A stretch of 64,000 nt of DNA from an uncultured Desulfobacteraceae bacterium (GCA_937982505.1 CALJLV010000066.1:50170-114169), one strand, 5' to 3'; numbered from the stretch's first letter, positions 7,162 to 16,577 are shown. A program made the numbers and translations. The notes: generated from the sequence alone by a model not told the origin.

Positions 7162-8103
7162 ATGCCTGACTTGAAGTGCGAAGACATCCAAAAGGTGCTG
7201 GTGGTCGGCGCCGGGACCATGGGCGGCCAGATCGCCTGGCTCCTTGCGGCCAATGGCCTGAAGGTATCGGTCTACGACGCCTTGGGTGAGGCGCTGGCGG
7301 CCCTGCCGGCGCGCCTGGATGCGCTGGCCCGGCGCTTCTGTCGCCGCGGCCGGCTCTCCGAGGATCAGGCCCGCCAGGCCCTGGCGCGCATCGAGATCAC
7401 GGCCGACCCGGACCGGGCCGCCGCCGGAGCCGACCTGCTCAGCGAATCGGTCCCCGAGGATCCGGACCTCAAGGGGCGGGTGCTGGCCGATTTTCACCGC
7501 CGCTGCCCGCCCCGCACCATCTTTACCACCAACACCTCCACTTTGCTCCCTTCCCGGTTCGCCGCCGCCAGCGGCCGGCCCGAGCGCCTGGCGGCCCTGC
7601 ATTTTCACGACGTGTCCCTGTCGTGCATCGTGGACGTGATGCCCCATGCGCACACCGACCCGAAAATCGTCGAACTGCTGGCGAACTTCTGCCGGCGCAT
7701 CGGCCAGGCGCCCATCGTCCTGGCCCGGGAGAGCAGCGGCTATGTCTTCAACGCCATGCTCACCCGGCTCTTCGACGCCGCCCTGACCCTGGCCGCCAAT
7801 GGGGTGGCCGCGGTGGAGGACATCGACCGCTCCTGGATGGGGGTCACCTGGATGCCCGCCGGCCCCTTCGGCATTATGGACAGCATCGGTCTGGCGACCG
7901 TCCACCAGATCTGCGCCTACTGGGCCGAGCGCCGCAACGATCCCCAGGCCCGGACCAACGCCGCTTTCGTAGAGCGCCTGGTGGCCGAAGGCCGCCTGGG
8001 GGTCAAGACCGGCCAGGGCTTTTACACCTATCCGGACCCGGCCTTCCGGCGCCCGGACTTTCTCACCGCCGCCGTTCCATCCGGAAAAGGAGAAACCCCA
8101 TGA
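7162..8103 (+). CDS. 3-hydroxyacyl-CoA dehydrogenase, NAD-binding
   Basis: 313 residues. The N-terminal Rossmann motif VLVVGAGTMGGQIAWLLA lies at residues 12-29. The catalytic segment FTTNTSTL lies near 116 and the dyad-region histidine in ALHFHDVSLSCIVDVMPH near 140, where the common HFFNP is altered to HFHDV. The C-terminal dimer domain carries PAGPFGIMDSIGL and the closing GVKTGQGFYTYPDP. It oxidises 3-hydroxyacyl-CoA with NAD+. Its stop overlaps the start of the DUF362 gene (ATGA). Confidence 0.9.
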   Translation: MPDLKCEDIQKVLVVGAGTMGGQIAWLLAANGLKVSVYDALGEALAALPARLDALARRFCRRGRLSEDQARQALARIEITADPDRAAAGADLLSESVPEDPDLKGRVLADFHRRCPPRTIFTTNTSTLLPSRFAAASGRPERLAALHFHDVSLSCIVDVMPHAHTDPKIVELLANFCRRIGQAPIVLARESSGYVFNAMLTRLFDAALTLAANGVAAVEDIDRSWMGVTWMPAGPFGIMDSIGLATVHQICAYWAERRNDPQARTNAAFVERLVAEGRLGVKTGQGFYTYPDPAFRRPDFLTAAVPSGKGETP

Positions 8104-9434
8104 CGACCCATCGCGTCGCCATCGTGCGCTACCAGGCGCCGGACGCATCGGTGCGCCGGGCCGTGGACCTGGCCGGGGGCCTGCCGGCCCTCAAACCCGG
8201 CGCCCGGGTCCTGATCAAGCCCAACATCGTTTACTGGACCCGGTCGGTGCCGTTTCCCAAGTGGGGTATGATCACCACCAGCCGGGTGGTCGAAGACATG
8301 GTGACCCTGCTCAAGGCGCGCGGCGTGGACCGCATCACCATCGCCGAGGGGGTGGTCACCGCCGATCCCAGGGACGCCCAGACCCCGGCCCACGCCTTTG
8401 CCACCCTGGGCTACGACATCCTGGCCAGGCGCTACGGGGTCAAGATCCGCAACGTGATGGAGGGGCGCTTCGCACCGGTGGATCTGGGCGGCGGCGTCAC
8501 CCTCAAGTTCTGCGCCGAGGCCCTGGAAAGCGACCTGATCGTGGATCTGCCGGTCTTGAAGGCCCACAACCAGACCATGGTCAGCCTGGGGATCAAGAAC
8601 CTCAAGGGGCTCATCGACATCCCCTCGCGCAAAAAATGCCATCGCATGGACCCCGGCGCGGACCTGCATGCCATGGTGGCCCGCCTGGCCGACGGCCTGC
8701 CGCCGGTCTTCACCCTCATCGACGGGATCTACTCCTGCGAGAGGGGGCCGGCCTTCGACGGCAAGATGCACCGCAGCGACCTGCTCATCGCCTCGCGCGA
8801 CGTACTCTCCGCCGACCTGGTGGGCGCCCGGGTCCTGGGCCACGAGCCGGCCGCCGTGCCTCACCTGGCCCACGCGGCCCGCAACCACGGCCGGCCCCTG
8901 GATCTTTCCGACGTCCAGGTGGTGGGCGAGCCCATCGCCGCCGTGGCCCGCTTTCACGCCTACGACTTCGACTACGGCCGGGACGCGGAGGGCAACTGGT
9001 TGCCCGTGGCCTTGCTCAAGCAGGGCATCCGCGGCCTGTCCTATCCCAAGTACGACCTTTCCATGTGCACCTATTGCTCGGGGGTCAACGGGGTGGTGCT
9101 CACCGCCATTCGCCATGCCTGGAAGGGGGAGCCCTTCGACGACGTGGAGATCCTGACCGGCAAGGCCATGGCGCCCAGCCCGGGAAAGAAGAAGACCATC
9201 CTGCTGGGCAAATGCATGTACCAGGCGCACAGGGACAACCCGGCAATCAACGAGATGATCGCGGTCAAGGGGTGTCCGCCCAAGCCGGATCAGATCGTTG
9301 CGGCCCTGCACCGGGCCGGCATCGGGGTGGACCCGGCCCTGTTCGCCCACATGGACCAGTTGGCCGGCTTCTTCATGGCGCGCTACCAGGGCAAGCCGGA
9401 GTTCGACGAAGCCTTCTTCCGCGTGGCGGAGTAA
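8100..9434 (+). CDS. DUF362 domain-containing protein
   Basis: 444 residues. The family features include ALKPGARVLIKPNIV near residue 35, LIVDLPVLKAHNQTMVSLGIKN near 145-165, and FTLIDGIYSCERGP near 205. DUF362 proteins are common in anaerobes, often beside ferredoxins or Hdr-like proteins, and their reaction is mostly unknown. The SMCTYCSG and VKGCPPKP cysteines near residues 320 and 385 could bind metal. The ATG overlaps the previous stop. Position in the etf operon suggests a redox or metal-linked role. Confidence 0.85.
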   Translation: MTTHRVAIVRYQAPDASVRRAVDLAGGLPALKPGARVLIKPNIVYWTRSVPFPKWGMITTSRVVEDMVTLLKARGVDRITIAEGVVTADPRDAQTPAHAFATLGYDILARRYGVKIRNVMEGRFAPVDLGGGVTLKFCAEALESDLIVDLPVLKAHNQTMVSLGIKNLKGLIDIPSRKKCHRMDPGADLHAMVARLADGLPPVFTLIDGIYSCERGPAFDGKMHRSDLLIASRDVLSADLVGARVLGHEPAAVPHLAHAARNHGRPLDLSDVQVVGEPIAAVARFHAYDFDYGRDAEGNWLPVALLKQGIRGLSYPKYDLSMCTYCSGVNGVVLTAIRHAWKGEPFDDVEILTGKAMAPSPGKKKTILLGKCMYQAHRDNPAINEMIAVKGCPPKPDQIVAALHRAGIGVDPALFAHMDQLAGFFMARYQGKPEFDEAFFRVAE

Positions 9435-9518
9435 ATGTTGGATACACTGGCGGTTCTCTGCGGGGGACGGCCGCAACCGCTCCCTGGCTTGAGGCGGACC
9501 GCTGACAAAGGAGCCTTC

Positions 9519-10535
9519 ATGACCGAGCTGCGCTTCGATCCGAACCTCTGCCGGGCCTGTGCGACGGTGGACTGTCTGGTGCGCTGCCAGTACCTCGACC
9601 TCGACCTGCCCGGGGCCCGGATCGAGAAGGATCTCATCCTGGACGGCCGGCCAAGCCGGGTCCTGACCGATTGTGTCACCTGCTACGGCTGCGAGGAATA
9701 CTGCCCCCACGGCAACCACCCCTTCTACCTGATCGTCGAGCGCCAGGAGCAGCTGGGCATCCAGCCGGCCCCGGCCCCCATCACCCGCCAGCAGCTGATC
9801 ATGATGGGCGACAAGAACGACGCTCCGCCGGCCCGGGTCCAGGCCCCGGTGATCCATCTGTGCGCCTTTCCCATGCTGGCCGGCGGCATCGCCGGCCCCC
9901 TGTACGAAGACGCTTCGGTAATCGCGGGCAACGACATTTTCTGCAATGTGATGTGGCTCCACTTCGCCCGCAACTCGGTGATCCGCGAACGGCTGCCGCG
10001 GGTCATCGCCCGAATCTGGGAGCGTTATCTGCGCGACAGCGGGGTGGACGAGATCGTCTGCTACCACGACGAGTGCTACGCCACCTTCACGCGCATCGCC
10101 CCGGCCTTCGGCATCGAGGTCCCTTTCCGCTGCGTGCATCTGTTCGAGTTTCTCGCCGGTCGCCTGGAGGCTTTGGCCGGCCGGGTCCGGCCCCTGAAGG
10201 CCCGGGCCGTCTACCAGCGGCCCTGCTCCAATCGCCTGATTCCGGAAACCGACCGCTGGGTGGACGAGATCTTCGCCCGCATCGGGGTCGAGCGGGTGGC
10301 GCGCCGCTACGATCGTGGCACCCCCCTGTGCTGCGGCGGGGTGCTCTATGCCCACCAGCGCGACGATCTGGGCGACGACGTCCAGCGGCGCAACCTGGAC
10401 GACATGCAGGCCGCCGGGGCGGCCTTCTGCGTCTTCAACTGCCCGGCCTGCATGCTGAGCCTGGGCGAGGCGGCGGCCGAGCGGGGCCTTTTTCCCATCT
10501 TCATGAGCGATCTGTGCCGGGAGGCGGTCAAATGA
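9519..10535 (+). CDS. Fe-S protein with CCG (HdrB-like cysteine-rich) domain
   Basis: 338 residues from the ATG at 9519, which has a good AAAGGAG site; an in-frame ATG at 9435 is possible but lacks support. The N-terminal cysteines CRACATVDC and CVTCYGCEEYCPHG form a ferredoxin-like cluster region. The C-terminal half has PCSNR, LCCGG and NCPACMLSL, which is the CCG motif that binds a non-cubane 4Fe-4S in HdrB. It is probably an electron-transfer subunit working with the GlcD-like flavoprotein that follows with an ATGA overlap. Confidence 0.85.
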   Translation: MTELRFDPNLCRACATVDCLVRCQYLDLDLPGARIEKDLILDGRPSRVLTDCVTCYGCEEYCPHGNHPFYLIVERQEQLGIQPAPAPITRQQLIMMGDKNDAPPARVQAPVIHLCAFPMLAGGIAGPLYEDASVIAGNDIFCNVMWLHFARNSVIRERLPRVIARIWERYLRDSGVDEIVCYHDECYATFTRIAPAFGIEVPFRCVHLFEFLAGRLEALAGRVRPLKARAVYQRPCSNRLIPETDRWVDEIFARIGVERVARRYDRGTPLCCGGVLYAHQRDDLGDDVQRRNLDDMQAAGAAFCVFNCPACMLSLGEAAAERGLFPIFMSDLCREAVK

Positions 10536-11932
10536 AGGACCATGGGGCGATGCAGAGAATCGTGCGGGAGCTGGCCGCCATCGTGGGCGACCGCCATGTC
10601 TCGGACGCCGCCGAGGAGCGCTACCTCTACGGCCGGGACATGGGCACCATGCCCCCGGCCCCGCCGGACATGGTGGTGCTGCCCGGCACGACCGCCGAGG
10701 TCCAGGCCGTGGTGCGCCTGGCCAACCGGGAACGGGTCCCCCTGGTGCCCATGGGGGCCGGGCTGGTCCTCTCCGGGCTGACCCGGGCCCTGGCCGGCGG
10801 GATCGTGGTGGACCTCAAGCGGATGAACCGGGTGGTGGCGGTCAATGACGTCAGCCGCTACGCCGTGGTCGAGGCGGGCACGAGCCAGGGCATGCTCCAG
10901 GCCTACCTCAAAAAGCATCACCCGACCCTCAAGCATTCGCTGCCCGATGCTCCGCCCATGGCCACCATCGGCGGCAACGTCCTGATCCACGGCTCCGGGC
11001 ACATGAGCTGCGCCTACGGGTTTCACTCGGACATGCTCAACGGCCTGGAGGTGGTCCTGCCCACCGGCGAGGTGGCCCGCATCGGCAGCTGCGCGGTTTC
11101 CGACTACTGGTTCGCCCGCGCTCCGTTGCCCGATCTGGCCGGGCTCTTTCTGGGCTGGGCCGGGACCACCGGGATCGTCACGCGCCTGGCGATCAAGCTT
11201 TTCCCCCGCTACCCCTTCAACGACGTGGCGATCTTCGTGGCCGACGATCCGGCGGTCATCCCGGATGTGCTCGGCCGCCTGACCGCGGTCCAGGTGGCCG
11301 AGGACATGACCGCCTGGATGACCCCCAAGCCGGCCTGGGCCGCCGGCCACCAGCATGTCAACATCTGCTGGGGCGGCCACAGCCGCGAGGAGCTGATCTG
11401 CAAGCGCGACCTGCTGCGCGCGGCGGTGCGCGACTACATCCAGGCCCGCACCGCCGGCTTCATGCCCCTGCCCCCGCCGCTCAAAAAGCGCTTCACCCGC
11501 CTGCCCGACAGCCAGTTGACCACCTTTGCCGACGTGCGTAAAGGCGGCGGCTTCGAGTACGTGGGGGCCATCATGCCGGTGGACCTTTTTGCCGCGGCCT
11601 ACCGCCTGGGCGTCCGGGTGGCCGAGGCCCGGGGCGTGGCCTACTCGCTGGGCGCGCGCATCATCGGCGCCAACCACTGCATGATGTTCTTTTTCGCCTA
11701 CGCCTTCAACCGCGCCGACGACGCCGACGTGGCCCGGGCCCAGGGGGCCCTGGAAGAGACCAACCGGGAGGTCATCGCCCTGGGCGGGATCCCCTGGAAG
11801 GCCGAGGCCCCGGCCCAGCAGGCGATCCTGGCGCGCATGGACCCCAGCACCCGGGAGCTGATGGCGCGCCTGCGCCGGGCCGTGGATCCCAACGGAATCA
11901 TGAATCCGGGCAACTGGGAGACGGAACGGTGA
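10532..11932 (+). CDS. FAD-binding oxidase, GlcD/LctD-like
   Basis: 466 residues. The FAD-binding PCMH domain is seen in VVLPGTTAEVQAVVRLANRE (about 46-65), LVPMGAGLVLSG and ATIGGNVLIHGSGHMSCAYG (about 145-165). The C-terminus ends RLRRAVDPNGIMNPGNW, typical of the family. GlcD-like subunits oxidise 2-hydroxyacids or act as ETF partners (the LctBCD lactate dehydrogenase is an ETF plus a GlcD protein). With etfBA at the head of the operon and CCG proteins on both sides, an ETF-oxidising or electron-confurcating role is more likely than glycolate oxidation. It is translationally coupled to the previous gene. Confidence 0.87.
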   Translation: MKDHGAMQRIVRELAAIVGDRHVSDAAEERYLYGRDMGTMPPAPPDMVVLPGTTAEVQAVVRLANRERVPLVPMGAGLVLSGLTRALAGGIVVDLKRMNRVVAVNDVSRYAVVEAGTSQGMLQAYLKKHHPTLKHSLPDAPPMATIGGNVLIHGSGHMSCAYGFHSDMLNGLEVVLPTGEVARIGSCAVSDYWFARAPLPDLAGLFLGWAGTTGIVTRLAIKLFPRYPFNDVAIFVADDPAVIPDVLGRLTAVQVAEDMTAWMTPKPAWAAGHQHVNICWGGHSREELICKRDLLRAAVRDYIQARTAGFMPLPPPLKKRFTRLPDSQLTTFADVRKGGGFEYVGAIMPVDLFAAAYRLGVRVAEARGVAYSLGARIIGANHCMMFFFAYAFNRADDADVARAQGALEETNREVIALGGIPWKAEAPAQQAILARMDPSTRELMARLRRAVDPNGIMNPGNWETER

Positions 11933-11946
11933 AAGAAGGATTCCCC

Positions 11947-13113
11947 ATGGACCACGCCGAGATTCTGCACCGCTGTTTCCGCTGCGGCTACTGCAAGCTG
12001 CCGGGCAACCACGTGGACCTCAACTGCCCGGCCTACCTCGAATCGCGTTTCGAGACCTTCTCTCCCGGGGGGCGCATGTGGCTCCTGAGGGCCTGGCGCG
12101 ACGGGGAGCTGGAGGCCTCGGAAAGATTCCAGCGGATTCTGTTTTCCTGCGCCACCTGCGCCAACTGCACCGAACAGTGCGTCTTTCCCAAATTCAAGGA
12201 CCGGCTCCTGGACGTCTTTGCCGCCGGCAAGGCCGCCCTGGTGGAGGCCGGCAGGGTGCCGCCGGCGGTGCGCGATTATCTCACCGCCGTCTTCGATCAC
12301 GGCAACCCGTTTAAGCTGCCGCCCAAACGGCGCACCCTCTGGGCCGAGGGCCTGGATCTGCCGCGCTTCGACGGCCAGGCGTATCTGCTGTGGATCGGCG
12401 ATGTGGGCGCCGGGGATCCGCGCGGCCGGCAGATGGCCCGCCAGGTGGCGCGCGTGCTGCAGCGCGCCGGAATCCAGATGGGCATCCTGGGGCCGGACGA
12501 GACCAGCGACGGCAACGAGGCCGCCGCCCTGGGAGAAGGCGAACTCTTCAGCCATCTGGCGCGGCAAAACATCGCCCGCTTCCGGGAACGGGGGGTGCGG
12601 CGTATCATCACCCTGTCGCCCCACGGGTTCAACGCCCTTTCGCGCCTGTATCCGGCCCACGGGGGCGACTTTGCCGTCTTTCACTACACCCAGATCCTGG
12701 CCCGGCACATGGACCGGCTGGCCCCGCCCACAGGCGGCCCTCCGCTGGCGGTCACCTTCCACGATCCTTGCTATCTGGCCCGCCACAACGGCGAGGTCCA
12801 GGCCCCGCGGCGCATCCTGGCCCGCCTGCCCGGAGTGACGCTCCAGGAAATGGACCGCAGCGGCAAGAACGCCCTGTGCTGCGGGGGCGGGGGCGGCAAC
12901 TACTTTACCCACCTGCTCGGCGAAGGGCCCGACAGCGCGGCCCGGGTGCGGGTACGCGAGGCGACCGCCACCGGGACCGCCGTGATGCTCACGTGCTGTC
13001 CCACCTGCCTGGCCATGCTCGAGTCGGCCGCCGTGTCGCAAAACCTGGACGGCCGGCTGCGGGTCTGCGACCTCGCCGAGCTGGTGATGGAAAGACTGGA
13101 CGGGTGCTCCTGA
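11947..13113 (+). CDS. Fe-S oxidoreductase with CCG domain, HdrD/GlpC-like
   Basis: 388 residues from ATG 11947 with an AAGGA site. An upstream GTG at 11929 overlapping the previous stop is the alternative. The N-terminal cysteines HRCFRCGYCK and CATCANCTEQC supply two Fe-S sites. The C-terminal HDPCYLARHNG, ALCCGGGGGNYF and CCPTCLAML form one CCG domain as in HdrD and GlpC. It is the last gene of the etf operon and probably passes electrons towards the membrane or a soluble partner. Confidence 0.87.
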   Translation: MDHAEILHRCFRCGYCKLPGNHVDLNCPAYLESRFETFSPGGRMWLLRAWRDGELEASERFQRILFSCATCANCTEQCVFPKFKDRLLDVFAAGKAALVEAGRVPPAVRDYLTAVFDHGNPFKLPPKRRTLWAEGLDLPRFDGQAYLLWIGDVGAGDPRGRQMARQVARVLQRAGIQMGILGPDETSDGNEAAALGEGELFSHLARQNIARFRERGVRRIITLSPHGFNALSRLYPAHGGDFAVFHYTQILARHMDRLAPPTGGPPLAVTFHDPCYLARHNGEVQAPRRILARLPGVTLQEMDRSGKNALCCGGGGGNYFTHLLGEGPDSAARVRVREATATGTAVMLTCCPTCLAMLESAAVSQNLDGRLRVCDLAELVMERLDGCS

Positions 13114-13125
13114 GCGCGCCGCCCC

Positions 13126-13164
13126 TTGACATCGCCGGCAGACCTTACCCATACTGACCGGTCA
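13126..13164 (+). promoter_or_regulatory. Candidate promoter with overlapping palindrome
   Basis: TTGACA (13126-13131) is followed after 18 bp by CATACT (13150-13155). The 10-bp perfect palindrome TGACCGGTCA (13155-13164) starts in the -10 and covers the start-site region. This looks like a repressible promoter for the small gene at 13220. The regulator is unknown. Confidence 0.55.
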
Positions 13165-13219
13165 TCATCGCCCACGGAGCGTGAAGACGACCTCTACCGT
13201 CCCAGGAAAGGAGACCCCC

Positions 13220-13630
13220 ATGGCCAAAATGAATGCCCGCATCAAGGAACTCTTTGAAAAGGTCCAGGCCGCCGTGTTGTCCACCGCCTCCGCCGACGGG
13301 ATGCCCAACGCCGTGCCGGTGGGCGCCAAGCGGGTGATCGACGAGGAAACCATCCTGATCTCCGACCAGTTTCTCAACAAGACCCGGATCAATCTGGACG
13401 CCAACCCGCAGGTGGCCGTTACCTTCTGGGAAGGCCACGAAGGCTACCAGATCAAGGGCCGGGCAACGGTGGAGACCCACGGGGAGCGTTTCGACGAAAC
13501 GGCCCTGTGGATCCAGGAGCTGGGCAACAAGGTGGGCTTTCCCCTCAGGTCCAAGGGCGCCGTGATCATCAAGATCGAAGCGGTCTACGCCGTGGCCCCG
13601 GGCCCGGGGGCCGGCCGGCAGCTGGCCTGA
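13220..13630 (+). CDS. Pyridoxamine-5'-phosphate-oxidase-like flavin-binding protein
   Basis: 136 residues. The split-barrel fold is recognisable from VLSTASADGMPNAVPVGAKRVID (about 16-38), ILISDQFLNKTRINLDANPQVAVTFW and YQIKGRATVE. These small proteins bind FMN or related cofactors. The start at 13220 has an AAAGGAG site; the GTG at 13181 lies close behind the promoter and is unlikely. It has its own promoter and lies 106 bp after the etf operon. The substrate is unknown. Confidence 0.85.
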   Translation: MAKMNARIKELFEKVQAAVLSTASADGMPNAVPVGAKRVIDEETILISDQFLNKTRINLDANPQVAVTFWEGHEGYQIKGRATVETHGERFDETALWIQELGNKVGFPLRSKGAVIIKIEAVYAVAPGPGAGRQLA

Positions 13631-13631
13631 A

Positions 13632-14705
13632 ATGCCGCCGGACCTGATCCTCCGGGCCGGTGAGCGTGCCCGGCAGATCCTGTGCGAGGAAGGGTTGCGC
13701 CCCGAACGGGTGCGGGTGGTGGCCGGAGCCGCGGGCGGGCCCAAGTGGCTGGTGCTCAACGGGCTGGACCGGCTGCTGTTCGGCGGCTGGCTCGCCAGGG
13801 CCCGCAGCCCCCTGTTCCTGGTGGGCTCTTCCATCGGGGCCTGGCGTTTTGCCGCGGCCGCCACCGAAGACCCGGCCGGCGCTGTCGACCGCTTCGAGAC
13901 CGGCTACATCGGCCAGCGCTACCGCCGCCTTCCGACCCCGGAGGAAATTTCGGCCGAAAGCCGGCGGATTCAGACGGGTTTTCTCGGTCCCGCCGGGGCC
14001 GATCAGGTGCTCTGCCACCCCCGGCTGCGTCTCAATGTCCTGGCGGTGCGCTGCCGGGGTGCCTGGACCGGCAATGGGCGTTGGCGCCTGGCGCTCTACC
14101 TGGCCGGAGCGGCCCTGGCCAACCTGGCGGCGCGGCGTCTGCTGGGGCTTTTCTTCGAACGGGTCCTCTTTTTCGACCCGCGTGATCGGCCGCCGTTTTT
14201 CGAGATGGACGGGTTTCCCCCGCGGCGCATCCCCTTGACGCCGCAAAACCTGGTCCCGGCCCTGCTGGCCTCCGGGGCGGTGCCCCTGCTCATGGCCGGG
14301 GTCACCGGGATCGCCGGCGCGCCGCAGGGGGTGTACCGCGACGGCGGGCTCATCGACTATCACGTGGACATCCCCTTCGGGGTCGACCCGGACGAGATCG
14401 TTCTTTTCCCCCACTATGCCGGGCGCATCGTGCCCGGGTGGTTCGACAAGCGCCTGGCCCGGCGCCGGCCGGATCCGGCGCACATGCGAAACGTGGTGCA
14501 GATCGCCCCGTCGCCCGCCTTCATTCGGTCCCTGCCCTTTGGAAAGATACCGGACCGCCAGGATTTCTACACCTTCAAGGGCCGTGACGCCGAACGCATC
14601 GCCTGCTGGCGCGAGGTGGTGCGCCGCAGCCGGCGCCTGGCCGAGGCCTTTGGCGAACTGGCCGCCGCCGGTCCCCTCGGGGACCGGGTCCGGCCCCTGG
14701 AATGA
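13632..14705 (+). CDS. Patatin-like phospholipase family protein
   Basis: 357 residues. The nucleophile elbow GSSIGAWR lies near residue 57 and the catalytic-dyad DGGLIDYHVDIPF near residue 237. The oxyanion loop is AGAAGGPKW near 33, a looser glycine-rich form. These enzymes hydrolyse acyl esters of phospholipids or other lipids through a Ser-Asp dyad. It follows the preceding gene by one base, so the two are probably co-transcribed. Release of fatty acids for the surrounding beta-oxidation genes is a reasonable but unproven role. Confidence 0.83.
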   Translation: MPPDLILRAGERARQILCEEGLRPERVRVVAGAAGGPKWLVLNGLDRLLFGGWLARARSPLFLVGSSIGAWRFAAAATEDPAGAVDRFETGYIGQRYRRLPTPEEISAESRRIQTGFLGPAGADQVLCHPRLRLNVLAVRCRGAWTGNGRWRLALYLAGAALANLAARRLLGLFFERVLFFDPRDRPPFFEMDGFPPRRIPLTPQNLVPALLASGAVPLLMAGVTGIAGAPQGVYRDGGLIDYHVDIPFGVDPDEIVLFPHYAGRIVPGWFDKRLARRRPDPAHMRNVVQIAPSPAFIRSLPFGKIPDRQDFYTFKGRDAERIACWREVVRRSRRLAEAFGELAAAGPLGDRVRPLE

Positions 14706-14726
14706 CCGGGGCCGGCACCCGCTGCC

Positions 14727-16541
14727 TTATCCGCCAAAAGCGGCTTCCGCGATGTCCACCGCCGCCCGGCCGCCGCGGGTGATCGCGGCCATTTTGCCCA
14801 GGGTCACGGGAAGCTCGCCCTGGATGAAAAACTCGGCGCTCTTGATCTGACCTTCGTAGAAGGCCGCATCCTTGGCGGCGCTGCCCCGGGCCAGGGCTTC
14901 CGACGCCACACAGGCCCGCCACAACAGCATCCAGGTCATGATCAGGTCGCCCATGACCTCGAGAAACGGCACCGAGTGGGCGAAGGCCACTTTGAAGTCC
15001 GCCGACATGGCCGTCTGCCCCATGTGCGCGGCGACCTCCCCCAGGCGCCGGATTGCCGGAGCCACCTCGGCGGCCAAAGCCGCTAGGCGTGGGTCCTTTT
15101 CCGCCCGGGACAGGACCTTCTGAATTTCACCGATGAAGGCCATGAAAACCGCCCCCTTTTTCATCCCGATCTTGCGGGCCAGCAGGTCCATGGCCTGGAT
15201 TCCGTCGGTCCCCTCGTAGATGGAGGCGATCTTGCAGTCCCGGGCCTGCTGCTCCACCGGGTACTCCCGGGTGTAGCCGTAGCCCCCGAAGACCTGGATG
15301 GCGCGCACGCAGGTCTCGAAGCCCATCTTGGCGTTGTAGGTCTTGAGAATCGGGGTCAGCAGATCGACCAGGTGCTTCCAGAAAGCGGCCTTTTCCGGGT
15401 CGGCACAGATCTGGGCCTGCTCCAGGCAGTGGGTCACGTAATAGGCGAAGCTGCGCATCCCCTCGACATAGGCTTTCATGCCCAGCAGCATGCGCCGCAC
15501 GTCGGGATGATCGATGATGGGCACCTGGGGGGCGTCTTTTTCCAGCATCTTTTCCAGGGCCCGGCCCTGGCGCCGCTGGCGCGCATAATCCAGGGCGTAA
15601 AGGTAGCAACTGGAGGCGTGGGCCAGGGCCTGAACGCCGACGCCGAGCCGGGCTTCGTTCATCATGTGGAACATGACCCGCATCCCCTTGTTCTCTTCGC
15701 CCAGCAGATACCCCCGGCAGGTCCCCTTGCCGCCCAGGGTCAGCGAACAGGTGGCGCTGCCGTGAAGCCCCATTTTTTCCTCGATGCCGGTGCAGACCAC
15801 ATCGTTGGGGTCGCCCAGACTGCCGTCATCATTGACCCAGATTTTCGGAACGATGAACAGCGAGATGCCGGCCGTGCCGGCCGGGGCCCCTTCGATGCGG
15901 GCCAGCACGGGATGGATGATGTTCTCGGTGAGGTCATGCTCCCCGGCGGTGATGAAGATCTTGTTGCCGCTGAGGCTGTAGGTGCCGTCTTGGTTCTTGC
16001 GGGCCGAGGTGACCAGGGCGCCCACGTCGGAGCCGGCCCCGGGTTCGGTGAGCAGCATGGTGCCGCCCCATTCGGCGGTATAGAGCTTTTTGAGAAATTT
16101 GGCCTTGAGGGCGTCACCGCCGAACAGCTCGATCATCTTTCCGGTGCCGTGCCCCAGCAGGGTATAGCTGGAAAAGGCGAAATTGGTGCCCATGAGATAC
16201 TCGTTGGCGGCGGTGTTGATCAGGTAGGGCAACCCCTGGCCGCCGACTTCGGGATCCTCGGAGAGTGCGCACCATTCCCCTTCGCGAAAGAGCTGAAAGG
16301 GCTTGCGGTAGCTGTCCGGAGCGCGGACCGTCCCGTTTTCGAAGCGGGCGCCGCAGCGATCGCCTTCGGCATAGGTGGGCAGGATCTCCTTGAGGGCGAA
16401 ACGCCGGGCTTCGGTCAACAGCAGGTCGAAGGTTTTCCTGTTGAAATCGCGATAGCGGGCGTGCTGCGTCACCGCCTCCAGGTCGAACTGTTCATACAGC
16501 ACAAAATCGATGTCTCTGCGGTCCGCCACGAGTTGCGCCAT
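14727..16541 (-). CDS. Acyl-CoA dehydrogenase, long DmdC-type with C-terminal extension
   Basis: 604 residues, matching the long acyl-CoA dehydrogenases (DmdC/FadE5-like) rather than the 380-residue kind. Seen are the FAD segment MLLTEPGAGSDVG near 165, ITAGEHDLTENIIH near 200, the conserved HGSATCSLTLGG and the canonical catalytic YEGTDGIQAMDLL near 442. A helical C-terminal domain (about 470-600) follows, as in the family. The start at 16541 lies behind AAAGGAG. It is the last gene of the long minus-strand series, separated from the previous gene by 150 bp with two hairpins. Confidence 0.9.
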   Translation of the reverse strand: MAQLVADRRDIDFVLYEQFDLEAVTQHARYRDFNRKTFDLLLTEARRFALKEILPTYAEGDRCGARFENGTVRAPDSYRKPFQLFREGEWCALSEDPEVGGQGLPYLINTAANEYLMGTNFAFSSYTLLGHGTGKMIELFGGDALKAKFLKKLYTAEWGGTMLLTEPGAGSDVGALVTSARKNQDGTYSLSGNKIFITAGEHDLTENIIHPVLARIEGAPAGTAGISLFIVPKIWVNDDGSLGDPNDVVCTGIEEKMGLHGSATCSLTLGGKGTCRGYLLGEENKGMRVMFHMMNEARLGVGVQALAHASSCYLYALDYARQRRQGRALEKMLEKDAPQVPIIDHPDVRRMLLGMKAYVEGMRSFAYYVTHCLEQAQICADPEKAAFWKHLVDLLTPILKTYNAKMGFETCVRAIQVFGGYGYTREYPVEQQARDCKIASIYEGTDGIQAMDLLARKIGMKKGAVFMAFIGEIQKVLSRAEKDPRLAALAAEVAPAIRRLGEVAAHMGQTAMSADFKVAFAHSVPFLEVMGDLIMTWMLLWRACVASEALARGSAAKDAAFYEGQIKSAEFFIQGELPVTLGKMAAITRGGRAAVDIAEAAFGG

Positions 16542-16577
16542 GGTATGGGGTACTCCTTTTTTTGGACGGATGAGGCG

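Noticed and set aside
8028..10355. A 775-codon open frame on the minus strand
   Set aside because: It is antisense to DUF362 and the CCG-domain gene, which have clear motifs and overlapping start/stop codons. The translation is rich in low-complexity G, H and Q runs.
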